Shown here piece after piece: positions 1 to 7,230 of a stretch of DNA of 64,000 nt. Source of the DNA: DATARH01 sp963778385. GTDB taxonomy: Bacteria > Pseudomonadota > Alphaproteobacteria > ATCC43930 > CGMCC-115725. Made by a program: the position numbers and the translations under genes. The DNA lies in contig CAVZUA010000016.1 of NCBI GenBank assembly GCA_963778385.1, forward strand, positions 248,001-312,000, read 5' to 3'. The notes beneath the pieces are model-generated. The model had not been told where the DNA came from, searched no databases, and saw only the letters and a program-made list of their open reading frames with translations. How positions within the stretch are numbered: the first letter of the stretch is position 1; every line of letters begins with the position of its first letter.

Positions 1-583
1 CCAATCACCTCGCCCTTAGGCACGGTCTTTGCGCCGCCTGTTATGGGCAGGATAGCCAACGCAAGCCCCTTCCCACGACGGCCGATCGCGGAACCGCCGA
101 CGCCGGTCCCGCCGTCAGCAGAGCGAGCGTCCACGCCGACGAGGTGGTCGAGTAGGCGAGGCTCGTGTGCGGCACGCTGGCCGACGGAGCCAAGGCAAAA
201 CCAAGAAAGCCGTCTATTAAGGCGCAACCATCGCTGCAATTCGCCACACGGCGCAGGGTCAGCGGTCGCTACAGGGAGGAACGGGTGGCATGACGCCGCC
301 CGATCCTTTCCGTACCGGCGATATTGCGGTCGTGGATCAGGTGGCGGCGCTGGCAAGGACTCTTCAAATTACGCGGCCGCCCTCCAGTCGGCCGGGCACC
401 ACCCGACCGCGCCCAAAGCGAGCACGTCGGTTTTACTTCCTGACGCGCGGAAGGCTCTCGCGAGTGACAGAACGCCCCCAAAAATTTTCTGATTTTCTGA
501 GAGCCTGTCTCAAAAGTCGCGGTCAACAAATCGCCGACAGCGACGACCGCTTTCTGAACTGATAACGGCCGTTCAGCCCAGGT
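1..583. other. Low-coding, degenerate stretch
   Basis: No reading frame here carries a recognisable domain, a convincing ribosome binding site and sustained coding character together. Short open frames exist on both strands, but they overlap one another and none resembles a known family. I see no promoter, RNA gene or repeat I can defend. The stretch precedes a broken metallo-hydrolase piece, so it is probably decayed accessory DNA. Confidence 0.4.
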
Positions 584-817
584 GGCGGGAATGGCTCTTC
601 GTGCCCCTTTTGCGACATTCCGCTCTTCTTCACCCACATGCACAGCGATCACACGGAAGGGCTGCTCGATGTCATGTTCCTGCGCTGGTACATGAAGGGA
701 CAAAAGATCGACATTGTCTGCAGTTCCGACGCGCCATCAGGTCAGGGCTTATCCAATAGCTGCCAAAAGTACGTCGCCCATATTGGCGACGGATTTTGGA
801 CGGCTTCGGCCTGGTGA
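584..817 (+). pseudogene. Fragment of a metallo-beta-lactamase-fold hydrolase
   Basis: One frame encodes Leu-Phe-Phe-Thr followed by HMHSDH (about 635-652), which is the HxHxDH metal-binding motif of the metallo-beta-lactamase fold. It continues into a plausible stretch ending near KIDIVCSSDA. The frame is closed by a stop at 563-565 upstream and at 815-817 downstream, leaving under 80 residues against the usual 250-300 for such hydrolases. The beta strands before the motif and the later metal ligands are missing. No start codon with a ribosome binding site precedes it. It is therefore a remnant, probably of a ribonuclease-Z or lactonase-like hydrolase; the exact subfamily cannot be told. Confidence 0.55.
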
Positions 818-1255
818 GGAGGTCACGGATTTTGGAAGGTGGCCGGGGGCGTTCGTTAGGCCGGGCCAAGGGAAATTGCGGGCGGTTAGGAAGTGGGATT
901 GGTCGGCCGGAAAAGAGCGGCCCCGCGGTGTGCGCGGGGGCTTGAGAGTTTAAGAGGCGCAAGGCCCCAAGGGTTTGAGGTTCAGAATTTCCGGAACGCC
1001 GAGACGCGCAAGACGGAGTACCTGTGGCCGTCCCAGCAGCGGTCGACGAAGAGGGCGCCGACATCGAAAGCGCCGACGCCCACGCGGTCACCGCTCGTGC
1101 GCTAGTGTGGAAGATGCCGCTTGCCATCGCATCACTGCCGCAGGTGCAATTGGCGGCGCGGACGCGTCCGGGGTTCTGGTCGCGGTAGCGGCGGCCGCCT
1201 GGTCGGAGGTTGTTGAGGCAGTGAGGTGCCCGACCGTCACTGAGGTGGGGACGAT
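818..1255. other. Intergenic stretch, nothing firm
   Basis: This 438-bp gap lies between the metallo-hydrolase remnant and a small unknown gene. A plus-strand open frame from about 965 to 1192 has plausible codon use (an Ala/Val/Asp/Glu-rich peptide), but it lacks a good start and a recognisable family. I do not call it a gene. No terminator or repeat stands out. Confidence 0.35.
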
Positions 1256-1564
1256 ATGCCTGTTCTTTCCGAGGAGCAGCGCGCAGCGGCGACCGCCTTC
1301 AAGGAAGTTGATGAAGCTCGGTACGACGAAATGCTCGGGGTCTTGCCGCCCGCGTTATGGACCGCCAAGGGCTTTCTCGTCGGCGAGCCATTCGATCATC
1401 GCCAGTGCAAAGCCACGGGCCACTTAGCTGCCTCGTACGCCGCCTTCATTTGCTACCGTGGGAAATTCTACGAGACCGCAGAGGCGATGACCGCGGCGGA
1501 GTTTAGGGCCTTTGACCCGAGCACGCTGGCTGAGCGCCAAAAAGAACCGGTTATGTCGTGCTGA
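1256..1564 (+). CDS. Small hypothetical protein, DUF1419-like
   Basis: A 102-aa protein. The start is supported by a purine-rich GAGGTGG about eight bases upstream of the ATG. The central part, with MLGVLPPALWTAKGFLVGEP followed by DHR, and a later MTAAEFRAFDP segment, has the pattern I associate with DUF1419 proteins of rhizobial plasmids and islands, whose function is unknown. There is no signal peptide, membrane segment or known catalytic motif. The family assignment is from memory of the pattern and is uncertain; that it is a translated gene is more likely. It lies among decayed accessory DNA upstream of, and convergent with, the pore-forming protein gene. Confidence 0.5.
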   Translation: MPVLSEEQRAAATAFKEVDEARYDEMLGVLPPALWTAKGFLVGEPFDHRQCKATGHLAASYAAFICYRGKFYETAEAMTAAEFRAFDPSTLAERQKEPVMSC

Positions 1565-1697
1565 CGATCATGCTTGCGAGTGAATTTTGAGACGCTTCCC
1601 TGCCCCGCCCTGGCCTGAGCCAGAGCGGGGTTTCTCTCTAAGCCCGACTGATGCCTGAGAGGCTTTACAACCGCACACAGAACTGTCCGGGCAGACG

Positions 1698-3068
1698 CTA
1701 ATCTTTTTGCCGATGCCGACGCCCTTTGTGTCGGACGCCGTGAGACACATGAGGCGATGGTGAAGCAGCTGGTGTTTCGTTCACTTGGAAGGTGAGCTGC
1801 GTGCCGATCAAGCCGTTCAAGGTCGTGACGATGGGCATGGTCAGCCCGAAAAGTCCCGTTGCCTCATCCAGCACCGAGCCCGGAAGATTCTGCGTGTAGT
1901 AAAACGTCCCCGTGGTGGTCACTCTCGTTGGCGGAAGAGCCCCAATCGAAATGCTCGCCGTCGCACTGTATGCCGATTCAGCTGGCGCCGAAAACGTAAT
2001 CGTCTGACCGGCCTGGAATGTTTGAGTGTTGGTGACGGTGTTGGTCGTCGTCGTGGAACTTGTGTATGTATATGACACGCTAAGCGACCCACCAATTCCA
2101 AGATTTTCTGATATGGCCAGGGTAAAGGACGCCGTTGCTGTCACCGTCACTGTGGAGGTGTATGCTAACGTCGTCGTATTCGTAACGGTATACACTACGT
2201 TTTGAAAGACGTTAGTGGCAATGGTCACCGGTTGAGATGAGTTGTTTTGGCCGCTGATGGTCTCTTCGACCGTCTGGCCGTTAAGCATTGTCAAATTAGA
2301 ATCGGTCATGGCAGACTGGATTGTCCCCAATACCGGCGCGTAAAAATTGTATGTGAAGGACTGAATCTTGTCGTCCATCCCCCTATCGGCCAAGTTGACT
2401 GTCGCTGGGGTTGCGAAGGTCCCGAAAGGATTAGCTGCACCGACGGTAACCGCCTGACCGGACCCGTCGGTATTGGCACTGAGCACGAGCACCTGTGGCG
2501 GAGTCAGGCTGGGATAGTTGATCGATGAACCTTGGGAGTTGATATCCCAACTAGAGAGCGAGTTCGCGGTCGCTTCGGGCCACTCGGCGAGGAAGATGGT
2601 GACGAAAGAGGCGTTATTGTCTCTGTCACGGAAAAGCTGAAACCAGCCCGCGCTTGCGTCTACATGACGCCAGATGCCGGCGGACATGCGGTCGTTGGCA
2701 CCATAGTTATATAGGTCCACGGTCTGGACGTTGCCGTTTCCGATTAAATCCACACAGACGCCGGCCCCCGCGAGGCTGAAGGGGGTCGACGAAGAAGGGG
2801 GGTTTATGGGGTAGTCAAACAACGTACAGACGACCCCATTGGGGAGGTTAAACGCAATCCATGTGGCCTCTGAATCCAGCGCCGTACCCGAAAACGAGAA
2901 CGAGTACCCTTCAGGATATGCCGAACTGGTAGTGTCGATCGTCAGCGAGTCACTGCCCCAGTCAGCATCCTTGAACAGCAGAATCTGGCCGCTGGTTACG
3001 CTGCTAGGGAAAGGGGTCGCAACAGTCGGCGGCTTGTAGAACGGAGGATCATAAACGTTGGTGCCCAT
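1698..3068 (-). CDS. Predicted aerolysin-like pore-forming protein with beta/gamma-crystallin-like repeats
   Basis: A 456-aa protein. I chose the ATG at 3068 over in-frame upstream starts because GGGAG lies eight bases before it. Residues about 27-240 look like beta/gamma-crystallin repeats: LFKDADWGSDSLTI near 31-44, and two sites close to the calcium-binding N/D-N/D-x-x-S/T-S motif, NDRMSA at 125-130 and DDKIQS at 232-237. Residues about 245-430 are almost pure Ser/Thr-rich alternating beta strands with an amphipathic segment (ASFTLAISENLGIGGSLSVS, near 312-331). That is the pattern of the aerolysin/ETX-MTX2 fold, in which this strand pair becomes the membrane barrel. The tail, from about 440, is His/Arg/Lys-rich. 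There is no classical signal peptide. The function as a secreted or released toxin is inferred. GC content is lower than the chromosome, suggesting transfer. Confidence 0.65.
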   Translation of the reverse strand: MGTNVYDPPFYKPPTVATPFPSSVTSGQILLFKDADWGSDSLTIDTTSSAYPEGYSFSFSGTALDSEATWIAFNLPNGVVCTLFDYPINPPSSSTPFSLAGAGVCVDLIGNGNVQTVDLYNYGANDRMSAGIWRHVDASAGWFQLFRDRDNNASFVTIFLAEWPEATANSLSSWDINSQGSSINYPSLTPPQVLVLSANTDGSGQAVTVGAANPFGTFATPATVNLADRGMDDKIQSFTYNFYAPVLGTIQSAMTDSNLTMLNGQTVEETISGQNNSSQPVTIATNVFQNVVYTVTNTTTLAYTSTVTVTATASFTLAISENLGIGGSLSVSYTYTSSTTTTNTVTNTQTFQAGQTITFSAPAESAYSATASISIGALPPTRVTTTGTFYYTQNLPGSVLDEATGLFGLTMPIVTTLNGLIGTQLTFQVNETPAASPSPHVSHGVRHKGRRHRQKD

Positions 3069-3401
3069 GATTTTTCTCCCGCCCCGGCCACTTAAAGTGG
3101 GCCTTCTAAGGCACCACCAATCTCTTTTAGGGACTGTGAACCTGCCGTATCCCCGCGGGCTTTCCAAAACTCGTCAAAAAGGGCTTTGGCAACACTGCTG
3201 GGCAGGAAAGACGTCGTAAATTAAGCATTTAACCTCAACAACCCCAGATTGCCCGGGTTGTTCAGCGTCAAAATCTCCCATAAAATTTCCCGGAAATGCG
3301 GGACATTATGCTGGACAGCACGTTTACGCGTTCGCCAGAAGTTTTCGCCACCCGTTGAGAATACGGTGATAAGCACCTCAGGATCGACTAATCCTGGCAA
3401 G
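3069..3401. other. Upstream region of the pore-forming gene
   Basis: The part next to 3068 carries the ribosome binding site of the minus-strand pore-forming gene (GGGAG, about 3076-3080). Beyond that I see no gene. The region is AT-richer than the rest of the window and ends at an insertion-sequence relic, so the toxin gene probably relies on a promoter here that I cannot place. Confidence 0.3.
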
Positions 3402-3560
3402 TCAGACGAACAGGTCTGCGCCCAGTGGGCGGAGAACCCGTACTTCCAGGCGTTCTGCGGGGAGACCTATTTCAGCCCGACTACGCCTTGCACGGGCCCG
3501 AGGTCCGAGTGCGTCGGCAAGGGCAAGGCTAGGACGCGCTGGGAGTTCGGACATACATTG
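3402..3560 (+). pseudogene. IS5-type transposase relic
   Basis: The frame reads SDEQVCAQWAENPYFQAFCG, which matches the N-terminal part of IS5-group transposases. It then jumps to ECVGKGKARTRWEFG, which in intact enzymes lies in the middle of the catalytic domain just after the conserved 'LHAPEVE' stretch. A piece of that stretch (DYALHGPEV) is found in another frame at the junction. The relic therefore contains internal deletions and at least one frameshift. No DDE catalytic triad can be assembled. It marks past transposition near the pore-forming gene. Confidence 0.6.
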
Positions 3561-3603
3561 GTTCCCTGCTTCCGTGTTGGATGCTTTTAAACGCGAGAGG
3601 GAA

Positions 3604-3855
3604 ATGTCGCGCGTGAGTCCGTCTGCTATTTTTATCTCGAAGCCGTCCAATGTGTCGTTTGCCGAAGCCATGGTCCGGCTTCGCCTGTGGTTCGATCATA
3701 AAAAGATCCAGCCGACCGGGTTTCGGCTCCGGCCCGGTGACAAGACAGGGTTCGAGATAAACTTTCAGAGCACAGAAGAGGCTTCCGCCTTCGATGCCGG
3801 CTTTGCCTGGTCAGCGCCGCCAGCCCGTAAGCCGCCGGCTTCATCATGTTCTTGA
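3604..3855 (+). CDS. Small hypothetical protein
   Basis: An 83-aa protein starting at the ATG preceded by GAGAGGGAA. The core (about residues 15-60: SFAEAMVRLRLWFDHKKIQP, then a GFEINF strand and acidic residues) looks like a compact alpha/beta fold. I recall similar small hypothetical proteins in alphaproteobacteria. The last dozen residues are Pro/Ser/Lys-rich and may come from a changed reading frame at the 3' end, so the original gene may have ended differently. No signal peptide or membrane segment. Function unknown. Confidence 0.45.
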   Translation: MSRVSPSAIFISKPSNVSFAEAMVRLRLWFDHKKIQPTGFRLRPGDKTGFEINFQSTEEASAFDAGFAWSAPPARKPPASSCS

Positions 3856-3946
3856 GGTCGATCACGACTGCCGAGACACGCGGTGTCCTGCGGGCGATGC
3901 GCGGGAGCGGAGGGCAGCGATAAGCTCGTCCTAGCGCCGCAACGTC

Positions 3947-4240
3947 TTAGTAGTGGCTAACGTGATGGTGCCGGTGACGGTGCGTCGGATAATAGTACCC
4001 TGCACTGTAATAATATGGGCTTCCGTAATAATATGGGTACCCGTAGTATCCATAGTAATATGGGCCGCCAGATACTGCATAAAATGGCGCCGTCGCAACC
4101 GCACCTGCGGTGGCGACCGCTGCTCCGGCAATACAGAACGGAAAGGCCAGCGGGAAGGAGCAGTCTGCATGGGCGCCCGATACCGGAAGCGCGGCGAGGC
4201 CGGTCGCAACCAGCGCTGCTGTCGCAATTTTCATTTGCAT
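3947..4240 (-). CDS. Small secreted Tyr/Gly/His-rich protein
   Basis: A 97-aa protein with a clear signal peptide (MQMKIATAALVATGLAALPV, cleavage after AHA near residue 26) and a GGAG ribosome binding site just upstream. A short alanine-rich hydrophobic segment follows (about 36-53). The C-terminal half is built of Tyr-Tyr-Gly repeats ending in a His-rich tail (HRHRHHH). Such short Tyr/Gly-rich exported proteins are common in Rhizobiales and have no known enzymatic role. The His tail could bind metal, but this is only inference. It stands alone between accessory fragments. Confidence 0.6.
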   Translation of the reverse strand: MQMKIATAALVATGLAALPVSGAHADCSFPLAFPFCIAGAAVATAGAVATAPFYAVSGGPYYYGYYGYPYYYGSPYYYSAGYYYPTHRHRHHHVSHY

Positions 4241-5252
4241 CTCCCCGGCTCGACCCAGCGAATGGGTCGTTCACTAAGGAAACAGTATCGACCTCGAATT
4301 GATCCGCGCTCGTTAGCGATGGGCGAGCGCGTCTAAGCTTTATGGCACTTGCGATGCTCCGGTGCGTCATCACTCTATCTCTCCTCCGAAGTTCGCTCGA
4401 TCCGCTCTGACCAAGGGGCGGTCGGGATTTGTTTAAGCCGACATTCGACAGATTCCGGCGATTTTGGACCAAGGATCGCCCCTTTGATCGCCTTGAGCAA
4501 CGGCAATTCGCCGTCGCCGCGAGCAAAGGGCGATCGAAGCCGGTTGCCCCCCAACGCTGAGACGCGGGCGATGCGCGCCTCGAGCGCGTGGCATTGCCGA
4601 GCCCGAAATGTCCGGTATCGGCGGATATTGTTGAAAAAGTCGGCCAGCATTTTTCTATTAAAATATTATATCATGATTAGTAATGGTCTCAGTTACATTT
4701 ATTCACTGAAACTTGTGTTCTTGAATCATTATTGTTCAAAACAGCCCGAATTTTTCCAGCGACGACTTTTTCAACAATATCGGCGCATCCCGGTCCTTGC
4801 CGGGCGTTCCGGCGAAGGTCTCGTGAGCCTCGGATTTGCGGACTTTCGGCGAGCTTCGGCGCCAACTGACCCGCAGCGCGGACTTTTGGGTCAGGCTCTG
4901 AGAAGAAAGGCAGCTGTGGTGGTTGTTCTTTTTTTAGAAGGGGTTTCATTTTTGTAGGTTGCTGGGCGTGTGGGGGAGCAGAATTTCGCGACTTCGCCAG
5001 GGGGGATCGGTTTGCCTATTAGAGGGCTGGTGGCTGGGGCAGCGGCCGAGCGGCGGTGCGGCGCCTCGGCCAGGTGACGGCGCCGGGAGACAACGTTTAA
5101 ACGAGTGTCACCTCACTGCATCGACACCAATCTGACACCAGGCTGCTGACCCAGTGCGCTAAACGGTTGATAGATTGGGGGACTCCTTGCGCCGACCACA
5201 TACTTCTTAGGTATGTGCGCAGTGGGTATGGCGGAAATAGTATCCGCCTAAC
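4241..5252. other. Kilobase without a gene, containing a MITE-like inverted repeat
   Basis: No convincing protein gene is present. The only clear structure is the inverted-repeat element at 4625-4780. Sequence on both sides of it looks like decayed insertion-sequence flank but encodes no recognisable transposase. The segment 4960-5252 next to the terminase-like gene shows no gene, terminator or repeat I can defend. Confidence 0.4.
4625..4780. repeat. 156-bp AT-rich element with 18-bp perfect terminal inverted repeats
   Basis: The left arm ATATTGTTGAAAAAGTCG (4625-4642) is the exact reverse complement of the right arm at 4763-4780. The 120-bp interior is strikingly AT-rich (runs such as ATTAAAATATTATATCATGA) compared with its GC-rich flanks and has no coding capacity. 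A TTTTTCAACA core of this kind occurs at ends of some IS5-group elements, and an IS5-type transposase relic lies 1.1 kb away. The element could be a non-autonomous MITE or a scar of a deleted IS. No clear target-site duplication is visible. Confidence 0.5.
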
Positions 5253-5831
5253 TCAGCCAGTTTTGTAAATGTTGTCAGTGGCGTTATCTGCGGCTAGGCC
5301 GCCTGACCCATACTTGGACCCATCATTCACGGCCGGTAAGGCCGCTGGCTCGTGGTCAACAACCTTGGCATTGACCAGGTCCATGATGCGTGCCAGGTAT
5401 TCGTCAGCGTCGTCTATATAGTTGATTTGTATCTCTTTTCGGTCAACAAACATGTTGAGGTGCTTGCCGATCAGCTCGACGGCCCGGTTGGCCGCAGCAG
5501 TGTCGCCACGCCTGGCTGCCATCACCGCATTGCGCCGCAGATTGCGCATGACCCAGTAGGCGTCGACCCCGGCTTTTTCGGCCGCTGACAGAGCCTCGCG
5601 CTCGGCGCTGGCGGTCCGCTGCGCCACCAGCTCATCGATCCTGGCACTGATGCGCTCTCGCAGCCGTAACCTAGAAGCATTGCTGCGATTCCGCGGATAA
5701 CCAGACTTTTCATAGGCATCAATGATCGTGCTGCCATTAGCGATGAGCTGAGCGAACGCCTCGTGCTGTGGCCGGGAAAGCACTCCCATCGCGACCAACC
5801 CGCCGTCAGTTAGTGACGGCTGAGCCGTCAC
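5253..5831 (-). CDS. Terminase small subunit-like protein
   Basis: A 192-aa protein. Residues about 15-60 (LSRPQHEAFAQLIANGSTII, then AYEKSGY) form the helix-turn-helix typical of phage terminase small subunits, which recognise phage DNA for packaging. A helical middle (60-130) could form the oligomerisation region. A start at GTG 5831 gives this length; an ATG at 5789 would remove 14 residues and is equally possible. No large terminase gene is adjacent. In phage satellites such an orphan small subunit redirects helper-phage packaging to satellite DNA, so its presence in the integrase/primase island is informative. The family call rests on the N-terminal pattern only. Confidence 0.55.
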   Translation of the reverse strand: MTAQPSLTDGGLVAMGVLSRPQHEAFAQLIANGSTIIDAYEKSGYPRNRSNASRLRLRERISARIDELVAQRTASAEREALSAAEKAGVDAYWVMRNLRRNAVMAARRGDTAAANRAVELIGKHLNMFVDRKEIQINYIDDADEYLARIMDLVNAKVVDHEPAALPAVNDGSKYGSGGLAADNATDNIYKTG

Positions 5832-6206
5832 TCAGAGAGACATTTTGAGCCAGAATGATGCCCCTGTCCTCACTAAATAAGCACCCGGGTGAAAACCACC
5901 TGACCTTCCAGCTCGCCTATTTTCCCCTTATGGACACGTCCCTTGTTCGCTAGGCGCGTCTGAGCCTTTGGCGTGATCGGCGCATGTGGTTTGTGCGGCC
6001 CCTGAGAGGCCCGCTGTAGGCCGCGCTGGAACCGCTCTGCCAGACCGAATTCATCCGCGATCTCGGCCAGGTAGGCTTCTTTTCTTACGTCGGAATATAT
6101 CTAGGGTCAGCAGTCAGACAAGCCACAGAGATAGAAAGGATTCGCGCTACGCGGGATTCAATGGAATCCTATTCGCGCAGGCTCCCCCACCTCGCGAGCT
6201 TTGGCG
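5832..6206. other. Gap with a start-less open stretch
   Basis: On the minus strand a frame is open from about 6115 down to a stop at 5873-5875. It gives a hydrophilic peptide (for example EAYLAEIADEFGLAERF) with good codon use but no ATG, GTG or TTG at its upstream end. It is best read as the C-terminal piece of a lost gene lying just upstream of the terminase-like gene. Nothing else is visible. Confidence 0.35.
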
Positions 6207-6695
6207 ATGCGCACCCCCGTTACTCTCGGGCACAAATCCCGTTATGCACATAGCGTTGAAGAAATCGGCGAGCTAGAGCGGCGGGAGCGGTTGCTGGCGC
6301 TGTTTGGCGGGGCCGACGTCCGCGAGCACGCAACGGTAGGGCGTATCGATCGCGAGCTTGCGGCGCGGATCGGCGCGACCACTGATCTCGTTAAGATCAG
6401 CCCGGTTACGGTGATGAAGGTCAAAGGAAAGCACGCGACCGTGCTCTACAGCGATCTCGAACTGTTGCAGCATGGATTTATGACCGGGCGCGTTCAGCAT
6501 GATGGACCGCGTAGTCTGATCTTTCTGTTTCGCGATCCGCGCAAGCCGACACGCACCTTAAAGGTCGTGATCAAATCCGCCCAAAGCGGAGCCGAGCTGT
6601 TGATCAGCACCTACCATGTATGCACCGGGAAGCGCCTTGTAGCCGCCATGAAGCGTGGCATCGTGGTGCGCGATGGGGGTAGCTGGGAAACCTAG
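6207..6695 (+). CDS. Unknown island protein, possibly a small nuclease-fold domain
   Basis: A 162-aa protein, the only plus-strand gene inside the island core. I use the ATG at 6207; a TTG at 6201 is also in frame and neither has a strong ribosome binding site. The C-terminal half has strands around a KHATVLYSDLELLQHGF segment, a VVIKSA strand, and ELLISTYHVCTGKRL. This order faintly recalls the phage-borne Barnase/EndoU/ColicinE5/RelE-like nuclease domains (PBECR), but I cannot identify catalytic residues with confidence. A strong hairpin follows the stop codon. Function is unknown; a cargo or anti-phage role is only a guess. Confidence 0.45.
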   Translation: MRTPVTLGHKSRYAHSVEEIGELERRERLLALFGGADVREHATVGRIDRELAARIGATTDLVKISPVTVMKVKGKHATVLYSDLELLQHGFMTGRVQHDGPRSLIFLFRDPRKPTRTLKVVIKSAQSGAELLISTYHVCTGKRLVAAMKRGIVVRDGGSWET

Positions 6696-6701
6696 ATAAG
6701 C

Positions 6702-6733
6702 GAACGGACGGCCACATTAGCAGCCGTCCGTTC
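6702..6733 (+). terminator. Strong hairpin after the unknown island gene
   Basis: GAACGGACGGC (6702-6712) pairs perfectly with GCCGTCCGTTC (6723-6733) across a 10-base loop, starting six bases after the stop codon of the 6207-6695 gene. There is no T-run after the stem, so it is not a textbook intrinsic terminator. It may act as a terminator or transcript-stabilising hairpin. Confidence 0.5.
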
Positions 6734-7029
6734 TGCGCGCGGTGTAGGGACTCGCAATCCCCTACATATGTCCCCTCTCGGAGCCACGCCCGCGAGATTT
6801 AGCGTGTCAACCGCGCGATGGTTATACCCTAACGCACGTCGGAGCGCACGCAATCAGAGCCAGACAACAACCCACAACTAATGTCGGCTATCCCGACACA
6901 GCACCCGCAACGCTCCACATACCCCCGTCTAATCCCCCGAGTTGTTCACACGCGCCGCCCTGTCGCTGCGCTTGTCTGCTCAGCGGCCTCCGTCCCATAA
7001 GTCCGGGTTGCCCTTTTTTAGAGCACCCA

Positions 7030-7206
7030 GAGCAACCGCAACCGTCTCCTTAAGAGAGACGGTTGCTCGGTTGCTCTTAAGGGCGGGCGACTTGGTTGCT
7101 GGCGGTTGCTCCGCAGTTTTCCTATGGTTGCTCCATGGTTGCTCCGGTTGCTCATCCGCCAAAAACGGATGGTTGCTCGATGGTTGCGCAGGGGGCGTGA
7201 GCAACC
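7030..7206. repeat. Iteron-like array of GGTTGCTC repeats, candidate replication origin
   Basis: The octamer GGTTGCTC occurs exactly seven times on the plus strand (7061, 7069, 7104, 7126, 7137, 7146, 7171) and twice inverted as GAGCAACC (7030, 7199), with near copies at 7094 and 7182. An 11-bp hairpin, GCAACCGTCTC/GAGACGGTTGC (7038-7048 with 7056-7066), sits at the left end, and CCTTAAGAG/CTCTTAAGG arms overlap it. The array lies immediately downstream of the primase-helicase gene. In phage satellites and plasmids the initiator-helicase binds iterons next to its own gene. Spacing is irregular, so origin function is inference. Confidence 0.55.
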
Positions 7207-7230
7207 ATGTCAGGACGTGAACAAACGCCC

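Noticed and set aside
43..492. A 149-codon open frame at the window start
   Set aside because: Arg/Pro/Ser-rich composition, no ribosome binding site and no recognisable domain; it overlaps other random frames.
4375..4957. Open frames on both strands around the AT-rich inverted repeat
   Set aside because: They match no transposase motif and their composition looks like shadow frames.
7038..7066. Hairpin in the iteron region as a simple terminator of the rep gene
   Set aside because: The arms are made of the repeated octamer units themselves, and no T-run follows on the minus strand; treated as part of the repeat array.
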